Shown here: positions 8,809 to 17,049 of the stretch, piece by piece
Position numbering within the stretch: position 1 is the stretch's first letter
Layout of the letters: each line of letters begins with the position of its first letter
Assembly: GCF_003569045.1 (NCBI RefSeq)
Contig: NZ_BFCB01000003.1
Span: forward strand, 1,488,001-1,552,000
Source of the DNA: Aggregatilinea lenta
Lineage (GTDB): Bacteria; Chloroflexota; Anaerolineae; Aggregatilineales; Aggregatilineaceae
Reading direction: 5' to 3'
Length of the DNA stretch: 64,000 bases
Position numbers and translations under genes: made by a program
Notes under the pieces: model-generated
Seen by the model: only the letters and a program-made list of their open reading frames with translations
Databases searched by the model: none
What the model was told of the DNA's origin: nothing

Positions 8809-9489
8809 ATGGCTAATCAACTTCGGGTGACGCTCGAAATCGGACCGAAGGGCAAGAAGGTGGTGGCAGTAGCGCCGGATTGGCCCGGTCTAGAGCGTGG
8901 TGCAAAGACCGAGGAGGCCGCGATTGAAAGGTTGCAATCCTATCTTCCACGTTATGCCCAGGTAACGAAGCTAGCTGGGATGGATGGAGAGTTTGCAGCT
9001 ATTATCACGGTTGACCTTGTCGAGCAATATCTAGGTACGGGATCAACCGACTTCTGGGGTATCTCGTTTGCGTTCTCGAGCATCGACAGGCAAGACATGT
9101 CGAGCGGAGAATTGGAACGTGAACTGACTCTGATGCGGGCGTGCTGGGCATTTTTCGACGACGTGCGCTTGCGCGTGTCAGCTGAGATGCAGAAAGGTCC
9201 ACGAGGAGGTGGGCGGGATCGAGACCACATCGTCCAGCATACACTTCACACGGAGCAGGGTTGGGCGAAGATGATCGGTGTGCTCACCCCCGACGGTGCG
9301 GTGCTGACTGACCAGGGGCTGAAAGCGCATCGTGATGCTTATTGCCACGCAATACGGGACTACCACTCACAGGGCAAGTTGGCCGGCAAGATGGCGAAAT
9401 GGCCGCTCCGGTATCTGATCCGGCATACCGCGTATCACACCCTGGATCACGCTTGGGAAATGGAAGACAAAGACCTGACGAGACGCTAA
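8809..9489 (+). CDS. DinB-like four-helix protein with extra N-terminal domain
   Basis: 226 aa. Residues 1–90 (MANQLRVTLEIGPKGKKVVA…PGLERG.KTEEAAIERL) resemble a small HicB-like/antitoxin β-domain followed by a helix. Residues about 100–220 resemble the DinB/YfiT metal-binding bundle, with histidines spaced as HIVQHTLHTE and a C-terminal RHTAYHTLDHAWEMED carrying the typical HxxxH pair. DinB-fold proteins bind a divalent metal, and several are thiol transferases; the substrate here is unknown. It stands alone between intergenic regions. Confidence 0.6.
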   Translation: MANQLRVTLEIGPKGKKVVAVAPDWPGLERGAKTEEAAIERLQSYLPRYAQVTKLAGMDGEFAAIITVDLVEQYLGTGSTDFWGISFAFSSIDRQDMSSGELERELTLMRACWAFFDDVRLRVSAEMQKGPRGGGRDRDHIVQHTLHTEQGWAKMIGVLTPDGAVLTDQGLKAHRDAYCHAIRDYHSQGKLAGKMAKWPLRYLIRHTAYHTLDHAWEMEDKDLTRR

Positions 9490-9659
9490 TTGGAGGCTGT
9501 CTGAAAAGTCGGCCCTTCTGGTTGCATTTCAAGCAACTTGCTGTCGCCAATCGCTTGCACCGTTCGCTGGAGGAACTTCACCAAAGCGTTAGTGCGGTGA
9601 TGGCCGACCAGGACACCTTTAACCATCGCAACCGTTTGCGTTTGTTGGATAAATTTCGG
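9490..9659. other. Possible insertion-sequence scar
   Basis: The sequence begins with GGAGGCTGTCTGAAAAGTC, the style of terminal inverted repeat seen on several DDE insertion sequences. No intact transposase frame follows. It lies directly before a decayed coding fragment on the opposite strand. The assignment as an IS end is only a visual resemblance. Confidence 0.25.
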
Positions 9660-10017
9660 CTAATCGCTGTAGCTGAGGTATTCCTGTACCAGTCCATGCG
9701 GAGAGAGTCGCGAGCGTCCGGACGGCGGGCTTTGATCGAGTGATGTGCCTGCGCCCTCAATGTGAACCGGCGGCACAGAGTCGTCGTTCCCCGCGCAGTA
9801 CGAGATCGCATAGGTGCGCCCATCGAGCATGTCCGCCTGCCGCATGAACGTTAGCTGTACGTAGCCGAGTGCGTACAGCAGCGGATTGATCCACAATTGG
9901 CGCGTGGGCGAGGTGGTGGGATCTCGTTCGGGGAGACGATCCAGGGCGCGTTGGAACGCGCTCCAGTAGGCACGGGCATCGGCCCTGACCGCCGGCCCGT
10001 CTCGCGGCGTGGCATGG
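9660..10017 (-). pseudogene. Fragment resembling the N-terminal part of a large Eco57I-type restriction/methylase protein
   Basis: One minus-strand frame reads through about 120 codons with clearly protein-like content: a helical segment (ARAYWSAFQRALDRLPERD), then LWINPLLYALGY, DGRTYAIS, PPVHIEGAGTSLDQ and PSGRSRLSPHGLVQEYLSY. It stops at SD*. The pattern is reminiscent of the N-terminal region of roughly 1300-residue Eco57I-like methylases of restriction or defence loci (recalled, not searched). No ATG suits the 5′ end, and the expected kilobases of downstream sequence are absent, so this is a remnant. It abuts the solitary TnpB element, which may have contributed to the rearrangement. Confidence 0.4.
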
Positions 10018-10108
10018 CGAGCTTAGGATTGGTCGTGCGCATGCGCTGCCAGGGTAGCCGGCGTGGTGAACAACACAGGTCAGCGAAGTTGTCGATGAAA
10101 GTCATAGA

Positions 10109-10131
10109 CCGCAATGGCTAAAGCCATGCGG
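10109..10131 (-). ncRNA. IS200/IS605-type right-end hairpin / likely 3′ part of TnpB guide (ωRNA)
   Basis: An imperfect 23-nt hairpin, CCGCAATGGC…GCCATGCGG with a short A/T loop, lies 14 bp beyond the tnpB stop codon in the direction of tnpB transcription. IS605-family elements end in such subterminal palindromes, recognised by TnpA. In characterised TnpB systems the transcript spanning the end of tnpB and this right end is the ωRNA, with the guide taken from the flanking DNA at lower coordinates. The exact right end and guide boundary cannot be fixed by eye. Confidence 0.55.
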
Positions 10132-10144
10132 CTTGTCTCTGGCA

Positions 10145-11236
10145 CTACGGACCGGGGTCCATATCCGAGACGATAGGCGGCATGACTTCCGCCCGGTGCG
10201 CGATGTTGATCGCGGCGTTCACATCAGCGTGGGCCGCATGCCCACACGCCACGCAAAGGAACTCGGCTTGATGGCGACGATTGGCTTTGTCGATGTGCCC
10301 ACACACGGCGCACTGCTGACTGGTGTATTTCGGGTCCACGAGGATGACCGGAATACCCGCCAGCCGCGCCTTGTAGTCGATGAACTGCCGCAACTGCGCG
10401 AAGCTCCAATTGCTGTGCCGTGCTCGTTGGTCGGCCCCTCTAGCCCTGGTCCGCGCGCGAATGCCCGTCAGGTCTTCAAGGGCAATCGCGCGGTTCGTGC
10501 GCTGGGCCGTCTCCACGAGACGCTTGCTGATTTGGTGGTTGATGTCTTTCTGGTAGCGCCGCTGGCGACCGGCCAACTTGCGCAGGTGGCGCTTAGCCGA
10601 TAGGCTGCCACGCGCTTGAAGGTTAGCGCGCAGGCGCTGCTGGTGCTGGCGATTGCGTTCAATGCCCTCGCTGGTCATGATCTCGCCATCGCTGGTCGTG
10701 GCAATGTTCGTCACGCCGAGGTCCACGCCCAGGGCGGTTTCCACATCGCGCAGTTCGGGATCGGGGATCTCGCACGTCGCCAGCAGGAAGAACATCCCGT
10801 TGAAAAACACGAGATCGGTTTCCCCCTGCCGGGCGGCCAGCAGTTCAAGCTGGCGCTCACCGGCCCCAAACGGGATGGCCTGGCGACCGGCCAGCGTCCA
10901 GATCGAGACTTCCCGTCGCTCCAGCTTCCACGACAGGATGCGGTCATCGTAGGCGATGCTGCCCAGCGGCTTGAAGGTGCGCTGCACTGTACGGTCCAGG
11001 CGGTAGGCATCCGCCACCTTCGCCAGACAGCGGATCACCATCTGCGCCGACAGGCCGAAGCGTTCCTTCGTCTCATAGTACGTCAGGTTCTGCATCCCGT
11101 AGCGGTGGAAGACCTGCGCCTCGAACGCGCGGGCGCTGATGTGGTTGCACGCGGCATTCGCCCGCTCAAGCGTCTGCTTGAGGGCGGCGTGCTGGTCGGG
11201 CGTCGGGTAGAGGCGCACCTGCGCAATCAGTTTCAT
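10145..11236 (-). CDS. tnpB: TnpB, IS605-family RNA-guided nuclease
   Basis: 363 aa from the ATG at 11236 (MKLIAQVRLYPTPDQ, the conserved N-terminus; an upstream in-frame extension to 11374 lacks family sequence). The split RuvC domain looks intact: Asp172 in GVDLG, Glu254 in ALEDL and Asp338 in HADVNAA. The C-terminal zinc finger has Cys309/Cys312 and Cys328/Cys331. Characterised TnpB proteins cut DNA next to a short target-adjacent motif using an ωRNA from the element's right end. No TnpA transposase gene lies nearby, so it is either a non-autonomous element or a domesticated one. It separates a decayed restriction-like fragment from the phage tail module. Confidence 0.92.
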   Translation of the reverse strand: MKLIAQVRLYPTPDQHAALKQTLERANAACNHISARAFEAQVFHRYGMQNLTYYETKERFGLSAQMVIRCLAKVADAYRLDRTVQRTFKPLGSIAYDDRILSWKLERREVSIWTLAGRQAIPFGAGERQLELLAARQGETDLVFFNGMFFLLATCEIPDPELRDVETALGVDLGVTNIATTSDGEIMTSEGIERNRQHQQRLRANLQARGSLSAKRHLRKLAGRQRRYQKDINHQISKRLVETAQRTNRAIALEDLTGIRARTRARGADQRARHSNWSFAQLRQFIDYKARLAGIPVILVDPKYTSQQCAVCGHIDKANRRHQAEFLCVACGHAAHADVNAAINIAHRAEVMPPIVSDMDPGP

Positions 11237-11391
11237 GTCATGAAGTATTGCACGGAGGTTCGCATGTTGCAACTTCAAAGGCACCGCGCTTCCTCCACTG
11301 CCATTGAAATGGCGTGGCTTCCGCGCGGAAGTGTTCTGTGAGATTGTGAAGTAAAAGGGGGCAGCCGCACACACGGTCGCCCCCTTTGTAT

Positions 11392-11814
11392 TTACTCCTC
11401 GACGCCTTCGGGTGCGCCGAACCCCAGGGGAGCGAGCGCGTCTTCGAGCTTCTCGCCGACCGCCACAGCTAGTCGCTGGCTGAGCTGCTGCAACGAGGCT
11501 TCGATACGCTCGCGCAGCTCATCTTCGTCGACATTCACGCCGTAGCGTGCCAACCGGCGCGCCGCCGCCGCCAGGGCCATGTCCATCTTTTCGTGACCCA
11601 GCAGCTCCAGGCTGTGGCCCATCTGCTCCGCGTACTGCGCGCCGTAGGACGCAGCCACGTCGATCAGGGAGTCGATGTAGTCCGGGGTGCGCAGCTTGAT
11701 CGCCACGATGAGACGCGCGATCAGCACCTTCGCGGCCGGCGTGAAGACCATGACGATCATGAGCAGGGCGAGCTGGACGTACTGATTGCTGAGCAATGCC
11801 TTGATTTCTTCCAC
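11392..11814 (-). CDS. Phage holin-like membrane protein (LLH-type)
   Basis: 140 aa starting at GTG 11814 behind GGGAGGGAAATC. A single N-terminal transmembrane helix (about residues 12–35, VQLALLMIVMVFTPAAKVLI) is followed by a helical, charged tail containing repeated Ala-rich segments (DSLIDVAASYGAQYAEQ, MALAAAARRLARYGVNVDEDEL). This is the arrangement of LLH/superfamily-6 holins. It follows directly after the lysin gene, the usual last positions of a tail–lysis module. One of the six TTTCC-N6-GGAAA palindromes overlaps its upstream ribosome-binding region. Confidence 0.6.
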   Translation of the reverse strand: MEEIKALLSNQYVQLALLMIVMVFTPAAKVLIARLIVAIKLRTPDYIDSLIDVAASYGAQYAEQMGHSLELLGHEKMDMALAAAARRLARYGVNVDEDELRERIEASLQQLSQRLAVAVGEKLEDALAPLGFGAPEGVEE

Positions 11815-11816
11815 GA

Positions 11817-11832
11817 TTTCCCTCCCAGGAAA
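11817..11832. repeat. Tail-module palindrome, copy 1
   Basis: TTTCC CTCCCA GGAAA. This copy is the only one outside a coding region: it sits just upstream of the holin-like start codon and overlaps its Shine-Dalgarno. The holin GTG begins 3 bp away, so a protein bound here would cover the initiation region. Confidence 0.6.
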
Positions 11833-13553
11833 TTAGAACGGTTGACAATTGGTGGCGTCGAACCAGTCGGTGCCGCCGCCGAACGACCAGAGGTGATAGC
11901 CTTGCACGTAGGGGTCTTTCGCCAGCTCCGCGTTCAGGAACGCGGCGAACTGGCGCACTTCGGCACAACCCGTGCCGTCCGAGGTGCGCCCACCGCGCCC
12001 GCCCGCTTCGGTGAAATAGACCGGGAGCTTCCAGTACAGCGTGGGGAGCGACGCGAACACCTGGCGGTGACGCATGGCGATCCAGATGTCAGTCCAGGCT
12101 TTGTCCATCGTGTAGAGGTGCAGCGCGATGGCGTGGTACTTCGGCCTCCCATCCGCGTAGATCCCGCAGGGGTGCGCCAGCGCGTAATCCAGTGCGGGGC
12201 GCAGCGTCTGCCAGTCGGGGATGGTCGGGTAGCCGGGGTTGAAGGAGAACAGCGCCAAGCAGTAGCCGCGAGTCTCGGCCCACTGCATGGCTTTAATCGC
12301 ATCCTGCGCGTGCTGGTCGATGTCGTACTGGCATTCGTTCTCGTACTCGTAGTAGTCGATGAGAGCACGCGTGGGCCAGTTGGACTCGTTCTTTGCCATC
12401 CAGACCGACATGGGTTCGCCGGACGGCTTACAATCGCCAATGCGCAGGGTACGGTAGAACGTAACGATGTGAGGACTGGTGGCCCGTGCGCGCTCGAGCA
12501 GGACCTCCGAGCCGGTGGTCGCCTTTAGAGTTCCAATCGACGCCAGAGAGGGGACAGCCGGTCCGCGTTGGCGGAGAAGATGGTGTGCACGCCCGCCAGG
12601 GTATCGGCGGGGACCGGGAGGCCCGCGACCGGCTTTTCGGGAATCTTGTCGCACGGGCCGGACAGCACGGCATACCGCTCACCGCCGTAGATCATGGCCG
12701 ACCAGCCGGTTTTTCCTGCGTAGGAAATTTGCACCCAGATTTCGCGGGTCGATTTCGTCGAGGTCTGGTAAACCTCGGCCACGCCGTTCAGCGGGATGGA
12801 GCCCAGCGCCGTCCCAGAAGTGTTGTCGGTCGAGCGAATGCGCAGGGAGGCGATGCTAACCGTGATGTGGCAGACTTCAGACGGTACGGCTGTGCCCACC
12901 GGCGTGACGACCATGGGGGTGGCCGTGGGCGCCTGGGTTGGCAGCGGATGGTTGTCGTAGGCAGTGGGCGTCAAGCTGGTGTCCAGGCAGATGTCGAGCG
13001 TATCGTCTGCACCGAAGTCCAGCTCGTTGTCGCGTTTGATCCAGCCCTTCTTGACTCCGCCTTCACGCACCGGCGCGCTCACGTAAAGCCACTCGTCGAT
13101 GACGTCGGTGTAGACATAGATGGTGTGCACGGTGATGCGGTAGTCGGCATCGACATGCGCCAGAAGGGTACTGGTCGCGCTGTGATCGGCGCGCAGGTTG
13201 TGCGTCACGTGCCCGACGGCCAGGCAGCTCTTGACCTCGGCCGTGACCGTCACCGTTACCGGGCTGTCCGGCGTCGGCGAGGGTATCAGACTGGGCTGTG
13301 AGCCTGGGGTATAAGTCGGATACGGTGAAGCGCTGGGCGGCGGGGTGTGGGTCGGATAGGGCGTATACGTCGGCAGAGGCGTTTGCGTCAGCCGCTGGAC
13401 GAGGATGCCCACGCGGCCCTGCACAGCCAGCGTCGCTCCCGGGGTAATGACTTGCCCGTCCAGGGGCGAGATTTCGTAGCGCCCCTCCGGGATGGCGTCA
13501 CACGCCGTCAGCAGAATTAGCAGGATCGAGAGCAGGACAATCAGCTTCTTCAC
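11833..13553 (-). CDS. Lipoprotein with SH3 domains and glycosidase-like lysin domain, frameshifted
   Basis: Two overlapping frames read as one protein. The 5′ frame (GTG 13553 behind AAGGAGG) has a lipoprotein signal (LLILLTAC), a Pro/Thr-rich spacer (about residues 60–95) and two SH3-like modules (about 105–190 and 225–305). It then runs out shortly after LAGVHTIFSANADRLSPL. The second frame takes over near 12545 with LASIGTLKATTGSEVLLERA and continues as a cellulase-like (βα)8 domain ending FDATNCQPF. Keeping the protein continuous requires a one- or two-base change near the CCCCTCT run. SH3 plus glycosidase suggests a wall-degrading endolysin, unusually membrane-anchored. Whether the shift is genuine decay, an assembly error or recoding cannot be told here. 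Confidence 0.6.
12712..12727. repeat. Tail-module palindrome, copy 2
   Basis: TTTCC TGCGTA GGAAA inside the second SH3 module of the lysin gene, encoding ISYAGKTG on the minus strand. Confidence 0.6.
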
Positions 13554-13983
13554 TCGTGTCCTCCTTGAAGGGGCAGATAGCCGAGAGATTTGCCTCAGCG
13601 ATGTGGGCGATGATATGCGCTTCGGTTTCCCGAATCGTAGCGTGCAGGCGCTGAAATTCCGGCGCGACCGCTCTCAGCACGCCATTGGGCACTTCATCAA
13701 TCTGGCGCGTTTGAGCGACGCTGGCGGCGGTAAGCTGCGCCAGGTAGTCATCCAGGCGCGTTGCCAGTGGCGTGACGACGGTGCCGACCAGCTCGATCAG
13801 CTTGTCGACGTGCTGGTCAGCATGCTCGGCATCCTGGGCGGATAGGGTCCGGCTGCGCGACAGCAGCGCGAACGCCTGGGGAATGAGACGCAGCGTCATA
13901 AGCGCGACGATTGCCAGAACGACAGCGGCGGCGGTCCCGGGGTTTTGGGCAAACAGGTTCTCCACGAACTCGAAGAGGGGCAT
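13498..13983 (-). CDS. Small single-pass membrane protein of the lysis region
   Basis: 161 aa. The short N-terminus is followed by one transmembrane helix (about residues 15–40, GTAAAVVLAIVALMTLRLIP). A long helical domain rich in heptad-like Ala/Leu spacing (DQHVDKLIELVGTVVTPLATRLDDYLAQL) comes next. The topology resembles phage spanin/holin accessory proteins or tail-associated membrane proteins, but no family was recognised. Its end overlaps the start of the lysin gene by 56 bp in another frame, consistent with compact phage gene packing. Confidence 0.55.
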   Translation of the reverse strand: MPLFEFVENLFAQNPGTAAAVVLAIVALMTLRLIPQAFALLSRSRTLSAQDAEHADQHVDKLIELVGTVVTPLATRLDDYLAQLTAASVAQTRQIDEVPNGVLRAVAPEFQRLHATIRETEAHIIAHIAEANLSAICPFKEDTSEEADCPALDPANSADGV

Positions 13984-14004
13984 GAGAGAGGCTCCGATGA
14001 GTGA

Positions 14005-14160
14005 TTAGATGCTCTGCGCTGCCGGGCCAAAGCGACGTTTGGGAGTTGAATCAGTGGGTGGACCCACTTCATACTCGACAACCAGGGATGTGACGCGCGT
14101 GCTTTTGGCGGGCGTGTAGTCATACTGAACCAGGACAGTGGTAACGCGCTGGTCGCCCAT
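14005..14160 (-). CDS. Small phage-module protein, 51 aa
   Basis: A short gene between two clear tail-module genes. Its ATG overlaps the TAA stop of the preceding gene (TAATG) and it ends 21 bp before the next start, so coupling supports it. The product begins MGDQRVTTVLVQYDYTP and shows two β-strand-like segments around a central TRVTSLVVEYEV. No family was recognised. Confidence 0.6.
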   Translation of the reverse strand: MGDQRVTTVLVQYDYTPAKSTRVTSLVVEYEVGPPTDSTPKRRFGPAAQSI

Positions 14161-15200
14161 TAGCTGTCATTGCCTGACTTTATGCCGGCCTGCAAGTTGT
14201 TGAGCTTGTCGAGATTCCACGACGTATTGCCCGCAGCCTTCTCTTGCACGCCAGATACGAACGATGAATAAGACAGCAGCAAGGGGGCTGGGCTACTCCA
14301 CGCTTCGTTGGAGTCGAGCCGCGTGCCTAGCAGCAGCTCGTCTCCCTGCTCCACAAGGGTGCGCGCCCTGGCAAGAACCTGAACGGCCTTAATAACGTCG
14401 CCCTCGGCCAGCGTAGCGTTGGCGAGGTGATACGTATCCACCAGGTCTGAAGAATGCGCCACCACACAGGTTGTGTCATTGTCGGGCGTGACCTCATCCA
14501 CCGCAGCCCAATTTGCAGCCTGGTTCCCAGCCTGGTCTGCCCACTGCGAGGCGTCGCCGACACCGGTAGGGCGCAGCGCGAGAATGTGACCATCGCCGCA
14601 CCAACTGTTATTGACGGGACCGTCTGCGTCGTTGATGGCAATATCATCGACGGCTGATGTTGTCGCGGTGCTGGCGAGCGTATTCAACCACACGCGAGCG
14701 ATGGTCGTGCCCGTGCCCTGCACCGGGCCGGCCCACGAACCGAGCGGTATCCCGCCGAAGCGCAGTTCGACGAGGCCCTCCGTCGCGCCCATCTTGACGT
14801 GCAGCTCCAGCAGGTAGTAGGTGTTGTTGGTGAGCGACGCAGGCGGGGCGGAGACAATCCGCGATGTGCCGAGAACCACCACCTGAATTTGTGTGGTGTA
14901 GATGTTCACGCGGGCCAATTCCTGCCCCGTATTGCTGTAAACATGCAGGAGCGGCCGATTCTGCGACGTTACCACCGGGGACCGGAAGGCTACCCGGAAG
15001 TAAAATTCCTCGCGCTGAACGCCTGCCGGCAGGTTGATGTACGCGGTGCGCGGGGTCGTGGCACCACCAACGTACAACTGCAAGGCATAGGAACCACTGC
15101 GCGCCACGCCGCCTACAATTGAGCCAACGCCATCCGTGTGCGTCATCCAGGGATGCAGAGCGCCTGGGTGCTCAAATCCCTCCATGAAGATGCGCGCCAT
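14160..15200 (-). CDS. Phage structural protein with LamG/concanavalin-like domain
   Basis: 346 aa. The N-terminal half (MARIFMEGFEHPG…, about residues 1–195) reads as a jelly-roll lectin domain: alternating β-strands with YALQLYVGG, EFYFRVAFRS and LLELHVKMG patterns. This is common in tail appendages that bind surface glycans. The C-terminal half (about 200–346) contains a phage-type segment (YHLANATLAEGDVIKAVQVLARARTL) seen in structural proteins that hold an attribute of each virion unit. It starts 1 bp after its upstream neighbour ends. Likely part of the receptor-recognition apparatus; the exact role is unknown. Confidence 0.5.
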   Translation of the reverse strand: MARIFMEGFEHPGALHPWMTHTDGVGSIVGGVARSGSYALQLYVGGATTPRTAYINLPAGVQREEFYFRVAFRSPVVTSQNRPLLHVYSNTGQELARVNIYTTQIQVVVLGTSRIVSAPPASLTNNTYYLLELHVKMGATEGLVELRFGGIPLGSWAGPVQGTGTTIARVWLNTLASTATTSAVDDIAINDADGPVNNSWCGDGHILALRPTGVGDASQWADQAGNQAANWAAVDEVTPDNDTTCVVAHSSDLVDTYHLANATLAEGDVIKAVQVLARARTLVEQGDELLLGTRLDSNEAWSSPAPLLLSYSSFVSGVQEKAAGNTSWNLDKLNNLQAGIKSGNDS

Positions 15201-15201
15201 G

Positions 15202-15885
15202 TTACACCACCAGGGCGGTGGGCCCGAACTGACTCAGGCACCCGTCGCCGTCCACGAACAACACCCGGATGCTGTGTGGAAGCTCGGCGACAGTGGCCGG
15301 GACGTTGGGCAGGGTTTCGCAGACCATGCCGCCAACCGGCGCTTCGCTGCCACGCTTGATCAGGCGCAGATTGAGGTAGATTTCGTACTCGCAGAGCATC
15401 TCGATGACGTTGCCCTGCGCGTCCGTGACGGCGGTGAGGGGCGGCTCCGAAAACAGAAGGAGCAGTGCGCTCGCGTCTTCGGGGTCCCGTTCGGCTGTGA
15501 CGATGGCGGGGCCAGGTGTGTGCAGCGTATCGGGCAGCTTGGAGGTGCTCATCACCGGCGCGGCGATGTCGGCGTCGATGTAGTCCAGCAGGCGGGTGAG
15601 CACGTCCGTGTTGATGGCCTGGTAGATTTCACCCGGCTTGGTGTGCAGCAGTACATCTTGCAGCACCGCCAGGTTAAGCGTCGCGTGTGGCGGGGTCGCG
15701 CTCTGGCCCAGGGCGTACGCCTGAGCCTTCTCCAGCTCTGCGACCAGTGCCACCAGCAGGGTCAGCCGGTTCGTCGCCATCGAGACCAGGGCTGCCACGA
15801 GGTCAGCCAGACCCGCTTGAATCGCAATCGGGATGATGGCGCGATTGGCGACCTGGGGGACGCCGATGTTGTCGAGATTAGCCAT
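15202..15885 (-). CDS. Tail-module protein of unknown function
   Basis: 227 aa, no recognised family. The N-terminal third is helical (MANLDNIGVPQVANRAIIPIA… followed by ALVSMATNRLTLLVALVAELEKAQAYALG). The C-terminal part is β-rich and could be a small immunoglobulin-like or carbohydrate-binding fold. A Shine-Dalgarno (AAAGGAGCAACC) precedes the ATG. Position between the collar protein and the lectin-like protein suggests a tail-fibre or fibre-attachment component. Confidence 0.5.
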   Translation of the reverse strand: MANLDNIGVPQVANRAIIPIAIQAGLADLVAALVSMATNRLTLLVALVAELEKAQAYALGQSATPPHATLNLAVLQDVLLHTKPGEIYQAINTDVLTRLLDYIDADIAAPVMSTSKLPDTLHTPGPAIVTAERDPEDASALLLLFSEPPLTAVTDAQGNVIEMLCEYEIYLNLRLIKRGSEAPVGGMVCETLPNVPATVAELPHSIRVLFVDGDGCLSQFGPTALVV

Positions 15886-15897
15886 GCGGTTGCTCCT

Positions 15898-17046
15898 TTA
15901 GGGTAGGGCTTTGATGATGAAAGGCAGGGCAAGGTACGGACTCATGTTGTTGTGGACACCGCTGCCTCCGGTGAACTCCGTGCTGCGACCTACGGCGTAA
16001 CTTCCGAAGACGTTAGAGCCAGATTGAAAGAGATAGCTTCCGCTTCCTGTACCACGAAACTCCATGTGCTGATGGGAGGGCATTTCGGCGACGGACAACG
16101 GGTGGTTTTCTTCGCCGCCGCTGCCGCCAATTACATCAGCCGCCGCAGCGGTCACGCGGTTCGCAGGCGTGCCGCCCATGTTGTCGAGACCCAATGGGCT
16201 GCGGCCCCGCAGGTCGGGCAGGTTGAACGCGCCGCCGCTGCCGCCGAACTGGTAGCCTATCGCGGCGAACAGGTCGGGATACTCGGCGGTCGCTAGCACC
16301 TGCCCCGCACACCACAGGTACTTGGAGCTGGGCAGGGCCGCCGCGAACCACATGAAGCCCGCACCGACCGGGAGACTGTCTCCCCCGCCGGTGGCGGGCG
16401 TGATGAACTCCAGGGCTGTCTCGCCGGGGTTGACCGCCAGGACCTTGCCCGCCTGACCCTCATAGTCGTCAGGGACATCCGACAGGCTGAGGAAGGCGTT
16501 GGGGCACAGCGCGAGGATTTGGTCCCTGAGCACGCCGTAGGCCACCGACTGATACATTCCGTCCGTATTCAAGACCAGCAAGCGGTCGTTGCTCGCGGGA
16601 GTCGTCATCGCCGAAAGTCCAGGCAGATTCAGACTTATGCCGAGCAACTTCTCAGCAACCTGGGATACATCCCAGCCGAGCGGCGAAGCCGGGTAAATGG
16701 TGTACGCATTTGGCATCTCGGGGAGGGCCGAGACCATCATGTACTGCGCATCAGCAGGCGCGGCGTCGAGGTCGGTGATGTCCGTCTGGACGTGCTGGTG
16801 TACAGCAGCGGCGAACGCAGCGCTATCCAGGCCGTCAAGCGTGGCCGCGTCAATCTCGTCGCTGGCTGCGCTCGAGGCGATTTCCCAGCCGGTATCATCC
16901 GCGTTGCGGATTTTGAGCAGGTAGGTGCCCACACCGCCCGAGCTGTCTACCCACAGTTTCCCTGGACCAACCGCGCCCGGATCGGCGTCTTGAACATACC
17001 CCGGGACGTGAAGCTGGTCTCCAATGAGGTCCTGATGTTTTGCCAT
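15898..17046 (-). CDS. Phage tail collar/fibre protein
   Basis: 382 aa. The C-terminal region from about residue 225 contains the phage tail collar domain: GAGFMWFAAALPSSKYLWCAG, the YPDLFAAIGYQFGG block, FNLPDLRGRSPLG and a histidine-bearing EMPSHQHM stretch. Proteins with this domain terminate in a trimeric fibre tip that binds host receptors. The N-terminal half contains a GTYLLKIRNAD β-segment typical of fibre attachment. Its ATG is 3 bp after the upstream stop. No DGR reverse transcriptase or template repeat was seen near this gene. Confidence 0.8.
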   Translation of the reverse strand: MAKHQDLIGDQLHVPGYVQDADPGAVGPGKLWVDSSGGVGTYLLKIRNADDTGWEIASSAASDEIDAATLDGLDSAAFAAAVHQHVQTDITDLDAAPADAQYMMVSALPEMPNAYTIYPASPLGWDVSQVAEKLLGISLNLPGLSAMTTPASNDRLLVLNTDGMYQSVAYGVLRDQILALCPNAFLSLSDVPDDYEGQAGKVLAVNPGETALEFITPATGGGDSLPVGAGFMWFAAALPSSKYLWCAGQVLATAEYPDLFAAIGYQFGGSGGAFNLPDLRGRSPLGLDNMGGTPANRVTAAAADVIGGSGGEENHPLSVAEMPSHQHMEFRGTGSGSYLFQSGSNVFGSYAVGRSTEFTGGSGVHNNMSPYLALPFIIKALP

Positions 17047-17049
17047 GGA

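Noticed and set aside
11236-11374. 46-residue N-terminal extension of TnpB
   Set aside because: The conserved TnpB N-terminus begins at Met 11236; the upstream residues do not resemble the family.
11593-12528. Long plus-strand frame opposite the lysin and holin genes
   Set aside because: GC-rich shadow of the minus-strand genes; no domain signature and no ribosome-binding site.
15898-17046. Diversity-generating retroelement acting on the tail collar gene
   Set aside because: No reverse transcriptase gene and no template/variable repeat pair with adenine-specific differences seen in the window.
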